From Thermoguttaceae bacterium (GTDB lineage: Bacteria; Planctomycetota; Planctomycetia; Pirellulales; Thermoguttaceae), in the NCBI GenBank assembly GCA_025060325.1, contig JANXBW010000011.1, positions 1 through 64,000 of the forward strand: a stretch of DNA of 64,000 bases, written 5' to 3'. The notes under the pieces were generated by a model that was not told where the DNA came from, made no database searches, and saw only the letters and a list, made by a program, of their open reading frames with translations. The translations under genes were made by a program, and so were the position numbers. Each line of letters begins with the position of its first letter. Position 1 is the first letter of the stretch. Positions 1 to 8,871 of the stretch are shown piece after piece.

Positions 1-38
1 ATTTCACTCAGGTGGGGGGATCAAGCGATAAATCTCCG

Positions 39-3000
39 CTAATAGACGGCCTTTTTCCAGTCGTCAACGATGTAGCGAACGATTTCGGTGACCTCTTTTG
101 GCTGGAGTTTGGCCGCGGGATTTTGCAGTGTAAATAGTTTCGGCTGGCTGGTGGCGTTTTCCACCACGTAAAGCCAGTAGTCGTTGCCTAGGCGCTGCGC
201 CATGAGCCATTCGTTGGGCGTAAGCACCACGGCACCCGTGGTGGCCCGGGCTTTGACTTCGATGTACCGCACTTGGCCGTCGGGCGCCTGGGAGCGGATA
301 TCGTAGCCGAGGTTTTCGCGGGAGACATCGGTGGGGGTACGGCCTTGGGCCCGCTCATAGTCGAGGGCGATTTGCATTCCCAGAGCCTCCACCTCAGCAT
401 CCGAGCGCAGAGCTGTATCGCCAGGCGGCTGGGGGATCACCCGGGCAACGCCCAGCACGCGGGGCGTGGACACTGAGAGAGTGGTCTGGGCCTGGATTTC
501 GTTTTCGAGAGCCCGTTTGCGGGCCTCCAATTCCTCACGGCGGCGCTTTTCGTTGCGGATTTCCGCCTCGGGAACGGGCTCTCCCTTGACCTGGCGGACT
601 GCGTAGTCGATGAGCTTGGCCTCCGACTCTAGGAGCATCTGTTCCAACGAGCGGATGCCGTACTTTTGTTTGATGGCTGCGTCGCGCTGTCGGAAGCCAA
701 GCAGCTCCGCCCGGTAGCCATCGAGCACCTGGTCCACCGCAAAAGCAAGGACAAGGTCATCGGACAGGTCGGCTTGATCCGGGGGATCGGACCAATCGGA
801 GGGCGAGGCGGGTACAAGGTCCCAAAGCACACTGCTATTAAGAAGGAGGAGCTGGCCGCCGTCCCGAGGCTGATACACCGCAAATAGCCGCCTGCCAGCG
901 ACGTGGTCGCTGCCATCGCACACCTGGCCTTCCAAAAACCACAGCCAGCCGTCGAGCCGGCCGTCCGGGTCGGTAAACACGGCACCGCGGCGCAAGTCGG
1001 CGGCGCAGTCGGCCAGGAGCCGCTCGATAAGCGCTTCCAGCAGGGGATGTCCCGGTGCGACAAACACGGCCTCCTGGCGGCGGGCGGTCTGCTTGTCGAA
1101 AGCTAGCTTGTGGTACTCCGGGAAGATCTCTCCGTACTGGTGTTTAAAGCTCTGGGGGACATTTCGCAGTTCGTAGGGCACTCTGGGGACGCGCCACAGT
1201 CCGTCCCGGCGCTGCTCGACAGTCATGCCCACAAATCGGCAGCCGCGGAGGAAAAACTTTTCGATATATTCCGGCACCAGCCGGTGTTCGCGTGCCCGCC
1301 GGTCCTCGCCGAGGACGCCAGTTAAGTCGATATGCCGCGTGGCCAGGGCCTCGAGGGCAGCTTGCCGGGCTTTGCGGACCGCTTCCGCATCGGGCACGGC
1401 TTCGATCTCGCTTACGATGTCCTCCAGCGTGCGGCGGCGAGCGATGGCTTCCACGATGAGGTCCTGGAGGGTGCGGCCGGGGATCACCTCGCCGATGACG
1501 TCGAAGACGCGGTCGCTGCCGTAGGCTTCGCGGATCCGGTCCAGTTTGTTAAACAGGGCCTGCATCACCTGGCCCTCGCGGGTATCGACGGCCACAAGGT
1601 TGTAGATGTGCACCTCCTTTTGCTGGCCATAACGGTGGAGGCGGCCCATGCGTTGTTCCAGCCGGTTGGGATTCCAGGGCAGGTCGTAGTTGACCATGAG
1701 GGAGCAAAACTGAAGGTTGATGCCCTCGCCGCCGGCCTCGGTGGAGACCATCACCTGGGCCTGTTCCCGAAAGGCATGTTCGGCGCGGATGCGGGCGTCG
1801 AGGTTCATGCCGCCGTGGAGCTGCACCACGTTGAAACCCCAGGCCTTCAGTTTTTCCACCAGGTACTCCAGCGTCTCACGGGACTCGGTAAAGATCAGGA
1901 GCTTTTCGCCTGTCTGCTGGATTTTTTCGTCGGTCATGACGCGGCGGAGCTCATTGAGCTTGGTTTCGATCTCGTGACGCTCGGCGTCGCGGGCCAGCCG
2001 GATCAGCTCGGCCAGCTGCTCAATCTCGTCCTGAAGTTCCTCGCGAGTCTCACTTGCGGTAAGGCGTTGCAGAAGTTCCTCCTCTTTGGCGAGTCGCTCG
2101 GTTTCGGGGGCATCTTCGAGCGCTTCTTCGTCCACGGTGCCACCCTCGGAGAGCCATCGACCAAGGAAAAGCAATTCCTCAAGACGGGTCTTGCGGCGCT
2201 CCAAAGAGCGACGGACAGCCCGGACGCTGGAGGCCAGACGGCGCTGAAGGATAAGTAAGGCGAAGGCGACGTTACGCTTTTCGCTAGCAAGGGCTTTGTT
2301 GTAGGAGCGCTCCACGTATTCGGTGACGGCGTTGTACAGCCGCTTTTCGTCGTCGTTGAGACGATAAGGCTTTGTGTACACATGTCGGGGCGGAAAGAGG
2401 GGGCGGCCTTCGAAGTTGCGCAGATCCTCCTTAAGCCGCCGCAGGAACAGGGGGTTGTCGCGGTTCTCAATCGACTCCAGCAGCAATTCGGTGTTGGCAA
2501 ACATCCCCGGCTGAAGCAGGTCAAGGAAAAGCCGGAAGTTTTCCGGGTCGCCCCGGTGCGGGGTGGCGGTCAAAAACAACAGGAACTGGCTGGTCCGCGA
2601 GAGTAGTTCGCCAAACCGGTAACGCTCCGTCTTGCTTGTCTTTTCGCCGTAGCGGTAGGCGGCCATCTTGTGGGCTTCGTCGACAACCACCAGATCCCAG
2701 CGGACCTCGGCCAAGGTCGCCATCACGTCCTCTTGCTTGCCAAAGTCCATGGAGGTGATTACCTGCGGTTGCTCTTGCCAGATGTTCCGCCCCCAACTGG
2801 CCTGCATCACGTTGCGATCTACCACGATGAACGACTCGTCGAAACGCTCCTTCATTTCCCGGAGCCATTGGTCTTTCAGGTGACCGGGCACGACAATGAG
2901 CGTCCGCCGGACCAAGCCGCGGTATTTGAGCTCCTTAAGCAGGAGGCCGGTCATAATGGTCTTGCCCGCGCCGGGGTCGTCGGCCAACAAGAAGCGGATG

Positions 3001-3359
3001 CGTGGACTGCGGAGGATGTAGTGGTAAATCGCCTCGATTTGGTGCGGCAGGGCGTCCACCTGTGAGATGTTGACGGCAAAAAGCGGGTCAAACTGATGGG
3101 CAAAGCGGACGCGATGGGCCTCGATGCCCAAAAAGAAGGCCTCGGCACGACCTTGGAAATCGCGGCGAGCAACTGGAGCACGCCGGATACGCTCAAGATC
3201 GGCCGCGCTTAAAATCCGGGAATAGAACCGCTGAGTAGTCAGGCCGACCCCTTCGAGCTGAGTACAGCCGCCAAGCTGCCTAACGCTAAGCACGCGGACC
3301 GATTCCGGCCAAAAAGGACCCTCCAGGATGTCATTCGGTTTGATGTGGGATTCACACAT
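39..3359 (-). CDS. SNF2-type helicase with C-terminal DUF3883-like domain (DrmD-like)
   Basis: Large superfamily 2 ATPase of about 1106 residues. The Walker A region reads LLADDPGAGKT, the Walker B box is VVDEAHK, motif III is TATPH, and the C-terminal helicase lobe has EGINLQF followed by RLEQRMGRLHRYGQ. A charged coiled-coil-like stretch lies between the lobes. The last ~100 residues (GYDIRS, then YIEVKAR and a WLMAQRLG helix) look like DUF3883, a nuclease-fold domain often attached to defence helicases. Helicases of this layout include DrmD of class 1 DISARM and relatives linked to DNA methylases. I chose the ATG at 3359 because GGAGG lies 8 nt upstream; an ATG at 3413 is also in frame but lacks such a site. 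The stop is 38 bp from the left edge, so any partners would lie outside the window. The family is clear; the DISARM assignment is a guess from architecture. Confidence 0.85.
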   Translation of the reverse strand: MCESHIKPNDILEGPFWPESVRVLSVRQLGGCTQLEGVGLTTQRFYSRILSAADLERIRRAPVARRDFQGRAEAFFLGIEAHRVRFAHQFDPLFAVNISQVDALPHQIEAIYHYILRSPRIRFLLADDPGAGKTIMTGLLLKELKYRGLVRRTLIVVPGHLKDQWLREMKERFDESFIVVDRNVMQASWGRNIWQEQPQVITSMDFGKQEDVMATLAEVRWDLVVVDEAHKMAAYRYGEKTSKTERYRFGELLSRTSQFLLFLTATPHRGDPENFRLFLDLLQPGMFANTELLLESIENRDNPLFLRRLKEDLRNFEGRPLFPPRHVYTKPYRLNDDEKRLYNAVTEYVERSYNKALASEKRNVAFALLILQRRLASSVRAVRRSLERRKTRLEELLFLGRWLSEGGTVDEEALEDAPETERLAKEEELLQRLTASETREELQDEIEQLAELIRLARDAERHEIETKLNELRRVMTDEKIQQTGEKLLIFTESRETLEYLVEKLKAWGFNVVQLHGGMNLDARIRAEHAFREQAQVMVSTEAGGEGINLQFCSLMVNYDLPWNPNRLEQRMGRLHRYGQQKEVHIYNLVAVDTREGQVMQALFNKLDRIREAYGSDRVFDVIGEVIPGRTLQDLIVEAIARRRTLEDIVSEIEAVPDAEAVRKARQAALEALATRHIDLTGVLGEDRRAREHRLVPEYIEKFFLRGCRFVGMTVEQRRDGLWRVPRVPYELRNVPQSFKHQYGEIFPEYHKLAFDKQTARRQEAVFVAPGHPLLEALIERLLADCAADLRRGAVFTDPDGRLDGWLWFLEGQVCDGSDHVAGRRLFAVYQPRDGGQLLLLNSSVLWDLVPASPSDWSDPPDQADLSDDLVLAFAVDQVLDGYRAELLGFRQRDAAIKQKYGIRSLEQMLLESEAKLIDYAVRQVKGEPVPEAEIRNEKRRREELEARKRALENEIQAQTTLSVSTPRVLGVARVIPQPPGDTALRSDAEVEALGMQIALDYERAQGRTPTDVSRENLGYDIRSQAPDGQVRYIEVKARATTGAVVLTPNEWLMAQRLGNDYWLYVVENATSQPKLFTLQNPAAKLQPKEVTEIVRYIVDDWKKAVY

Positions 3360-3421
3360 CAGAGCATCCTCCGCTTGGTTCCCAAGCGCCAGGTGAACGA
3401 TCCTCCGCCCCATCCTTTGCG

Positions 3422-3435
3422 CGAACTAATGTTCG
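3422..3435. promoter_or_regulatory. LexA-like palindrome CGAAC-N4-GTTCG upstream of the helicase
   Basis: The sequence CGAACTAATGTTCG is a perfect 5-bp inverted repeat with a 4-nt centre, 62 bp upstream of the chosen helicase start. It fits the GAAC-N4-GTTC form of the LexA (SOS) box known from Gram-positive bacteria. A specific 10-base pattern is expected about 0.06 times in 64 kb by simple counting. Whether this organism's LexA recognises this form is not known from the sequence. Confidence 0.4.
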
Positions 3436-4216
3436 AAATTTGGGCTAAACGTGTTCGTGTACGGCCCCGAGAGTGGGGAAGTGCTAGGGGATCCCGGCCG
3501 GGAATTGTTCCGTGGCCCCGATAAATCGTGGCGAAATGCACTGATCCCCTTTGTAGGCCCCCTCCGCGGGATATTATCCCCAAGTGGCTATCCGCCCGTG
3601 TTTGTTCGGGAGCTCCAGGCTCACCGATCTATTTACGAACCTTCGTCTGCGGATTTAACAGTCGGCAATACCGGCGGCCCATGGACGATACGCCGTTTGT
3701 TTGCCGCCGTGTGACAGTTTCAGTACAACCGACGACACCCGTTTTGACAAGAAGAGCCAGCTCCCGCGCACTGCCCAGGGGCTTTGGGCAGGCGGAGGAG
3801 CGGCATAAGAGGGTGGGGAGTGTCCGGTTGAGTGGCCCAGTTCCTCACCGCGGCGGGGGAGAATTATAGTTTCGGGCAACCGGGCCGAGCCTGTCCTCAC
3901 CAGTATCGCGGGAGATGGGCACAGACTCCGCAGAAGCTGTTTTCGACATGCTGCGGCAGGGAAGTGCGGAAAAGCTCGCGGGGGAAAAGCCACGAGGGAG
4001 GAATTGGGGGACTCTCAACGCGCGGGCTGTCGAAGGAGCTGCGGCAGGCGGTTGGCTCGTTATTTTTAAATCTGCCTTGGGCCGACCAGCGCAGGTGCGC
4101 TTGGCCAAAAAAGTTGGGGCCTTTGGTAGCGCCCGACATGTGCGGCCTTCTGGTGAAAGGGCACTTCAGGGAGTGGCTTTGGCGACACAAGTACTCGGAA
4201 GGCCTAATTGGCCGCA
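3436..4216. other. Intergenic, no recognisable gene
   Basis: About 0.8 kb between the helicase and the FlgI/HEAT lipoprotein gene, both on the minus strand. Open frames are present on both strands, but none has a recognisable domain or a convincing ribosome binding site. No terminator with a T-run is evident after the lipoprotein gene; only a weak GGCC-TAATT-GGCC inverted repeat lies near 4202-4214. Confidence 0.5.
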
Positions 4217-6229
4217 TCAATTTCGCCCGAAGAGTCGTTTGTACCAAGGTTGGGTAGGATCACCGCCGGGCTCGGTCGCGGAGAGATTGTTAAGCTCTGG
4301 GGAGCTAGTTGGAGATTGTTCCTCGTCCCCAGCCGGTGTGTTGTTAAAGAGGGGCAAAGCTTCTGCTTCCTCGGTGGAGTCGGTCGGCGCGCCTTCCGAC
4401 GGAGCCGGTTGGCCTGCCGCAGGTGTGCCTACCTGGGCTTCGGCCGCTTGACCGGCTTGGGGATTTGTTCGCGGACGCCGGCCAACTTGTGGCAATGCAT
4501 CGATTTCAAGCCGACCCTCAAGCGCCCCTGCTGCCTGGGCCTCCTGAAGCGCTTGAACCACGTCGGGGTAAGTCCCGCCTAGTTCGGCGATAGCGCGGAT
4601 GACCTCCTCTAAGCGGTCGGAGACCACGCGTCTTTGGTCCGGCTCGCCCACAGCGAATCGACTAACGGTAACTTCGCCAGGTTTTCGGCAGACGATGAGG
4701 ATGTCCTTTCCGGCCTCGAGGCTGACAGGGCCACGCAACCGTTGATTACGGCCGAAAAGGACAATCTCGGCCTGTCGACTGCGGGCAATGTGGACCATTG
4801 GCGGCCCGGAGGTATCAAGCACGTGAAAGCGGAACTGATCGTTGAGGACTTCTCCCTGGGCCACCGGGTGCCGGAAGGGCATCGCCGTCAGCGCTCGGAA
4901 AGCCCCATAGCGAGTTTCGGCACTGGGGCAATTGAGAAGTTCCACTAGCTCCTGAGCGGCGACGGCGTCGTCCATCGCGCTTAAGGCCGCCAAAGCTAGC
5001 GCACGAAATGCCGGTTCGTCTCGGGCGATTTGGGCAAGGGGCTTTGCGGCGTCGTTATCATCCAAGTAAGCAAGGGCCTCAGCCACCCGAAATCGCACGG
5101 TGATGTTGGGATGGTTGAGGTATTTCTTAAGAAGCGGGATGCATTCCCGTCCGATGGCCTCCAGTTGGAGTGCTGCCTCGGCCGACTGGTTGGGATCCTG
5201 CAGCTGAGTCTCCAGCTTTGCCAGCCGCTCCTGCCGAATGGTTTCGGAGTCGCGTAAGGCCACAGCACATAACACCCGGGCATAACGAGGAATATTGTTG
5301 CGATATCGTGGATGAATCCGCACTTCCAAGTATTCATCGGTTTTGGCTTTGGCCACGCCTAGCTTGTTACCCCGATCGTAAACGTGAAATCGCCGATTGA
5401 TGGCCGACTCGATGCGAGCACTGTTTGCCACCGATTGGTGCTGTGGGCGAAGGACTAGGAGCAGTGGCCGGCTGATCTTGGAAACACCCCCACCAAGGAT
5501 CCATCCGCGGACCGTCAACACCGAATCTTTTTTGGTATGGGCGAACGGATCGGTCATGATCGGCCCGCTCGCTTTGCCCATCACATGGCCACTGTGAACC
5601 TGGTTATCGGAGAGGACCGCAAACTCTTTTAGCTCGGTCTCCAGGAGCCAACCGCCGCGGAGACTTGTGACTTCATCCTGAGCGGGAACACGGACTTCTA
5701 CATCGAAGCGATCGCCTGCTTGAATGCCGGGGGGCAAAACCCCTCGAACAAGTACCAACGCTGTGTCCGGGGAAGCCAAAACTGATTCGGGATCCACAAC
5801 CCCCCGTGCCCGCATCTCTGCCAAAAGCGCTTGACGATAGCCGGACGGCCGCGGATCCCCGCCCATACCGCGAAGCCCCGTGACAAGTCCGATTCCCTCG
5901 ATCGTTACTGGGTGAAGCCCATACGGGACGGCAAAGTCGCCAACAAGGGGGATGGCTTTCGGCTCGAAGGAGGCCTGCGTGAGTTGTTCCCGTGAGATCT
6001 TGCCGAGAGGCAAATAACTACAACCGGCACCCAAAGCCCCGGAAAGGAGAATAAGTAATAGTAGCGCCGCGCGTGTTCCACATTTTTTGCGTGAGAAGGG
6101 GAGCGGATCTTTTTTTCGACCGGCAGCCGGCAGCCCACTTAAGGCTGCGCGATAACCCGAAACCCGCTCTGAGAAAAGAGACGGCTCAGGGAGTGCGGTA
6201 CTGAGTCGAATCGAGAATCGATGAGACAT
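4217..6229 (-). CDS. FlgI-domain lipoprotein with HEAT-like repeats
   Basis: A 670-residue envelope protein. A hydrophobic segment near residues 52-68 ends in LGAGC, a lipoprotein-like signal although Gly at -3 is atypical. Residues ~100-330 resemble the flagellar P-ring protein FlgI (IEGIGLVTGL, then RGMGGDPRPSGYRQ, VRVPAQDE). Residues ~335-450 form short alpha-helical HEAT-type repeats (ALQLEAIG, VRFRVAEALAYL, ALAALSAM, TRYGAFRAL). A further globular part follows, and the tail from ~570 is Pro/Ala/Glu-rich and probably disordered. No other flagellar gene is in the window, so a P-ring role is unlikely. I infer an outer-membrane-associated ring or scaffold protein. The N-terminus before the hydrophobic segment is long, so the true start may be further downstream. 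Confidence 0.75.
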   Translation of the reverse strand: MSHRFSIRLSTALPEPSLFSERVSGYRAALSGLPAAGRKKDPLPFSRKKCGTRAALLLLILLSGALGAGCSYLPLGKISREQLTQASFEPKAIPLVGDFAVPYGLHPVTIEGIGLVTGLRGMGGDPRPSGYRQALLAEMRARGVVDPESVLASPDTALVLVRGVLPPGIQAGDRFDVEVRVPAQDEVTSLRGGWLLETELKEFAVLSDNQVHSGHVMGKASGPIMTDPFAHTKKDSVLTVRGWILGGGVSKISRPLLLVLRPQHQSVANSARIESAINRRFHVYDRGNKLGVAKAKTDEYLEVRIHPRYRNNIPRYARVLCAVALRDSETIRQERLAKLETQLQDPNQSAEAALQLEAIGRECIPLLKKYLNHPNITVRFRVAEALAYLDDNDAAKPLAQIARDEPAFRALALAALSAMDDAVAAQELVELLNCPSAETRYGAFRALTAMPFRHPVAQGEVLNDQFRFHVLDTSGPPMVHIARSRQAEIVLFGRNQRLRGPVSLEAGKDILIVCRKPGEVTVSRFAVGEPDQRRVVSDRLEEVIRAIAELGGTYPDVVQALQEAQAAGALEGRLEIDALPQVGRRPRTNPQAGQAAEAQVGTPAAGQPAPSEGAPTDSTEEAEALPLFNNTPAGDEEQSPTSSPELNNLSATEPGGDPTQPWYKRLFGRN

Positions 6230-6579
6230 AGATCCGCCTTAAAGCCACCTTATTCTGAAGATGGGCAAACTGGAAAGTTTAGAAGATTTAGAAGATGTAT
6301 TGTCCTCCGAGGACCTATGTAGAACTAAAGGATGCTCGGAGGATTGGGCGCCGGAGCTATATGCCGGCTTTTCGAGTCCTGCCAATCATCGCGAGAGATT
6401 GCGCCGAGCTGAGTAAGACATACGGGAAGTCTTGCCCAAGCGACAGGCGCTCGACTTGGCGCTCTTTGCGGGGGAATATGATGCCCCTTCCCCTGAGGGA
6501 ATTTGCTGATTTTTGCGCACCACCCCCCCTTGGGAACTAGTGCGTGAGAACGTCTTGCCTTTCCGACTGCCAGAGGGTA
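6230..6579. other. Divergent intergenic region, first half
   Basis: Region between the divergently transcribed FlgI/HEAT gene and ribBA. It contains a short direct repeat of TAGAAGAT around 6279-6294 and otherwise nothing I recognise. The ribBA-proximal half is described separately. Confidence 0.4.
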
Positions 6580-6796
6580 CTAGGGGACCGGTGGCACTAA
6601 GCCCCTAGCGGGTGGCGCTGGAAAAGGCGCCCGCAAGAGGCCGGCGGCCCTTTCAGCGCCTTGGGCAGCAGATCGTCATTCTTGTCTTGCTTGCTCAGGT
6701 TTCCGCCGGGCAACAATAATGGCTAGGAAAAAACCCCGTCAATACAGCTTGCCAACACCCCGGCTGTAGGGGTGGGTTTTGCGCCCTGATGAGGGC
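6580..6796 (+). promoter_or_regulatory. Structured leader upstream of ribBA
   Basis: Four inverted repeats occur in order before ribBA. CTAGGGG/CCCCTAG pairs 6580-6586 with 6602-6608. GGCGCTG/CAGCGCC pairs 6614-6620 with 6654-6660 and encloses further complementary bases. CACCCC/GGGGTG pairs 6756-6761 with 6769-6774 and is followed by GGTTTT, like a weak intrinsic terminator. GCCCT/AGGGC pairs 6783-6787 with 6792-6796 and contains the GAGGG Shine-Dalgarno sequence of ribBA. The layout suggests an RNA that could control termination and translation. Only fragments resemble the FMN riboswitch (ACCGGTGG, AAGCCC); its conserved GAAATTCCC and GATTCCGG parts are missing. Confidence 0.4.
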
Positions 6797-6804
6797 ATGC
6801 CGGT

Positions 6805-8040
6805 ATGGGAGAAGTGACTAGGAAGCCGGAAGAATCGTTTGCGCTGGTCGAGGCGGCGATTGCGGCCATCCGGCGGGGGGAAATCGTCATCGTGATGGAC
6901 GATGAGACCCGCGAAAATGAGGGGGATTTTGTGTGCGCCGCCGAAAAGGTCACTCCGGAGATAATCAATTTCATGATTACCCACGGCCGCGGCCTCGTCT
7001 GTGCTCCGATTCTTCCGGAGGTTTGCCGCCGGCTGGAGTTGCACCCCATTGTCGAGCACAATTCTGCCCCGTTGGGGACAAACTTCACGGTCCCGGTGGA
7101 TCATCGCAGTTGCAGGACCGGCATTACTGCGGCGGAACGGGCCCGAACCATTCGGGCATTAGTCGATCCTGCAAGCAAACCTTCGGATTTTGTCCGACCC
7201 GGCCACGTCTTACCGCTTGAGGCGAAGGAGGGTGGAGTTCTCCGCCGGGCGGGCCACACGGAGTGCGCCGTCGACCTTGCCAGGCTTGCCGGCTTAACCC
7301 CCGCTGGGGTGGTGTGCGAGATCCTAAACGATAAGGGAGATCGCGCCAGCCGATCGGAACTTTACGACCTGGCAGCACAGTTTCGGCTGGTCATTCTGAC
7401 GATTGAGGACCTGATTCGCTACCGGCGGCGAATGGAGAAGTTGGTTTGCCGAATCGCTGAAGCTGCACTCCCCACGCGGTACGGCAAAGCAAAAATCATT
7501 ATTTACCAAGTTAAGTACGAATCTCAGCAGCCGCTAGCGATTGTATTTGGCGATCCGGCAGCTTGTCCTGCGCCACTGGTGCGGCTCCACTCTTCATGCT
7601 TCACGGGGGACTTGCTAGAGTCGCTGCGGTGCGATTGCGGCGACCAACTTCACTTGGCTTTAGACATGATTGGCCGGGAAGGCGTCGGGGTGCTTGTCTA
7701 CTTGCCGCAGGAAGGCCGCGGCATTGGCCTTGCAGAAAAGATCAAAGCCTATGCTCTCCAGGATCAAGGGCTGGACACGGTTGAAGCCAATTTGGCCCTG
7801 GGCCATCAGGCTGACGCCCGCGATTACGGTATTGGCATTCAGATCCTTAAAGACTTGGGACTTTCGCGAATTCGTTTGTTGACAAACAATCCTAAGAAAA
7901 CGGACGCCTGTGTGTACAGTGGCTTTGATTTAGAAGTTGTGGATCAAGTCCCAATCGTGGGGCCGATTCGGGACGAAAATGCGCGATACCTGGCAGCCAA
8001 GCGGGACAAGCTAGGGCATATGCTGCCGGGGAACTTTTAA
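6805..8040 (+). CDS. ribBA: Bifunctional DHBP synthase / GTP cyclohydrolase II
   Basis: Cytosolic enzyme of 411 residues that starts both branches of riboflavin synthesis. The N-terminal half makes 3,4-dihydroxy-2-butanone 4-phosphate from ribulose 5-phosphate; its acidic metal site is seen in DDETRENEGD, followed by HGRGLVCAP and RAGHTECAVDLARLAG. The C-terminal half opens GTP: the zinc ligands are in SSCFTGDLLESLRCDCG (Cys-x10-Cys-x-Cys), followed by PQEGRGIGL and LLTNNPKK. Length is normal for RibBA. The ATG at 6805 has GAGGG about 9 nt upstream, inside a small hairpin. It stands alone; no other rib gene is nearby. Confidence 0.96.
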   Translation: MGEVTRKPEESFALVEAAIAAIRRGEIVIVMDDETRENEGDFVCAAEKVTPEIINFMITHGRGLVCAPILPEVCRRLELHPIVEHNSAPLGTNFTVPVDHRSCRTGITAAERARTIRALVDPASKPSDFVRPGHVLPLEAKEGGVLRRAGHTECAVDLARLAGLTPAGVVCEILNDKGDRASRSELYDLAAQFRLVILTIEDLIRYRRRMEKLVCRIAEAALPTRYGKAKIIIYQVKYESQQPLAIVFGDPAACPAPLVRLHSSCFTGDLLESLRCDCGDQLHLALDMIGREGVGVLVYLPQEGRGIGLAEKIKAYALQDQGLDTVEANLALGHQADARDYGIGIQILKDLGLSRIRLLTNNPKKTDACVYSGFDLEVVDQVPIVGPIRDENARYLAAKRDKLGHMLPGNF

Positions 8041-8057
8041 GCCCTAAGCGGCCTGAC

Positions 8058-8107
8058 TTGACACGCGTAAACCAATGCCACGAAAAACCCCAATGGAGTT
8101 TACGCGT
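8058..8107. repeat. Perfect 10-bp inverted repeat after ribBA
   Basis: ACGCGTAAAC at 8063-8072 is repeated inverted as GTTTACGCGT at 8098-8107, with 25 nt between. A TTGACA hexamer at 8058-8063 overlaps the left arm, but no convincing -10 box follows at normal spacing. There is no T-run after the right arm. It could be a ribBA terminator without a U-tract or an operator for the ATP synthase genes. Confidence 0.5.
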
Positions 8108-8378
8108 TTGGGAAAAGTCTTCGTCGACGGGTAAGCCCTCCTACCTGGCCTTAGGCGAAGAATATTGGGTAACGTACAGTGGCTGCCGGCAGGGCACTTA
8201 GATCATCGATATCCCGACGGCACTGAGGGTGTTTACAGCGATTGGGATACAGGCATCTCATGAGCCCGTAAACGCTTGGCCGCCACGTTGACGAAGGGAA
8301 AACCCGGTGACAAAGTAAGGGAACGGTTGTCTCGGCGCCCTTCCGCGAGAAATCCTTCCCGTCCTACGAGGATAAGCC
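8108..8378. other. Spacer between ribBA and the ATP synthase cluster
   Basis: Together with the inverted repeat this makes a 338-bp gap. I see no gene and no clear promoter here, although the ATP synthase transcript should start in or near it. Confidence 0.4.
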
Positions 8379-8816
8379 ATGCTACGCATTTGGGAGGTGG
8401 CTATCGGATGGGCGTTTCGCGTGGCTGCGAGGGGGCATTTTTGGTTCGGGTTGGCCGGTCTTGCCCTCATTGCTTGGATAGTGGTCACTGTTGTCAAACT
8501 TTCCGAGGATGAGTTGGAGCGGACAGCCGGTTGGTGGGGATTGGCCCTAGCTTTGGGTGCAATGCTTGCGGGGCTTTTACCCGGGGCAGTATTGGGTGGA
8601 AGTCCTTGGTGGGTGATTTGGTTAAGCGGGATGTTCTTTCGCATGTTTGCGCCACTTGTGGCGATTGCGCTAATTCTCATGGAGCGCGCCGGCCAAGGGG
8701 CCGAAGCAATCGCCATTTACACAGCCGCCTTTTACTGCGCTATTTTTTGGGTGGGACTTATTCCAGAATGGCGGCGCTCTCAACGGGCGGGAAAGGAAAG
8801 CATCCACGGCAAATGA
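8379..8816 (+). CDS. AtpI-like membrane protein of the ATP synthase cluster
   Basis: Small protein of 145 residues with about four predicted membrane segments (around residues 21-40, 50-72, 74-98 and 104-124) and a short basic C-terminus. It lies 55 bp ahead of atpB, the place normally held by AtpI, which in other bacteria helps assemble the c-ring. Sequence identity to AtpI is not obvious by eye, so the call rests on position, size and topology. GAGGA lies upstream of the ATG. Confidence 0.6.
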   Translation: MLRIWEVAIGWAFRVAARGHFWFGLAGLALIAWIVVTVVKLSEDELERTAGWWGLALALGAMLAGLLPGAVLGGSPWWVIWLSGMFFRMFAPLVAIALILMERAGQGAEAIAIYTAAFYCAIFWVGLIPEWRRSQRAGKESIHGK

Positions 8817-8871
8817 TGATTTCTCGGTGATAAGCCCGGTTGATCCTTGTTTGCTCTAAGAAGCGAGAACG

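Noticed and set aside
3528-4451. Overlapping + strand frames between the helicase and the FlgI/HEAT gene
   Set aside because: Cys/Arg/Pro-rich translations without motifs; one overlaps the real minus-strand gene.
6580-6796. FMN riboswitch (RFN element) upstream of ribBA
   Set aside because: The invariant core segments are missing; only short fragments such as ACCGGTGG resemble it. Kept as an unclassified structured leader.
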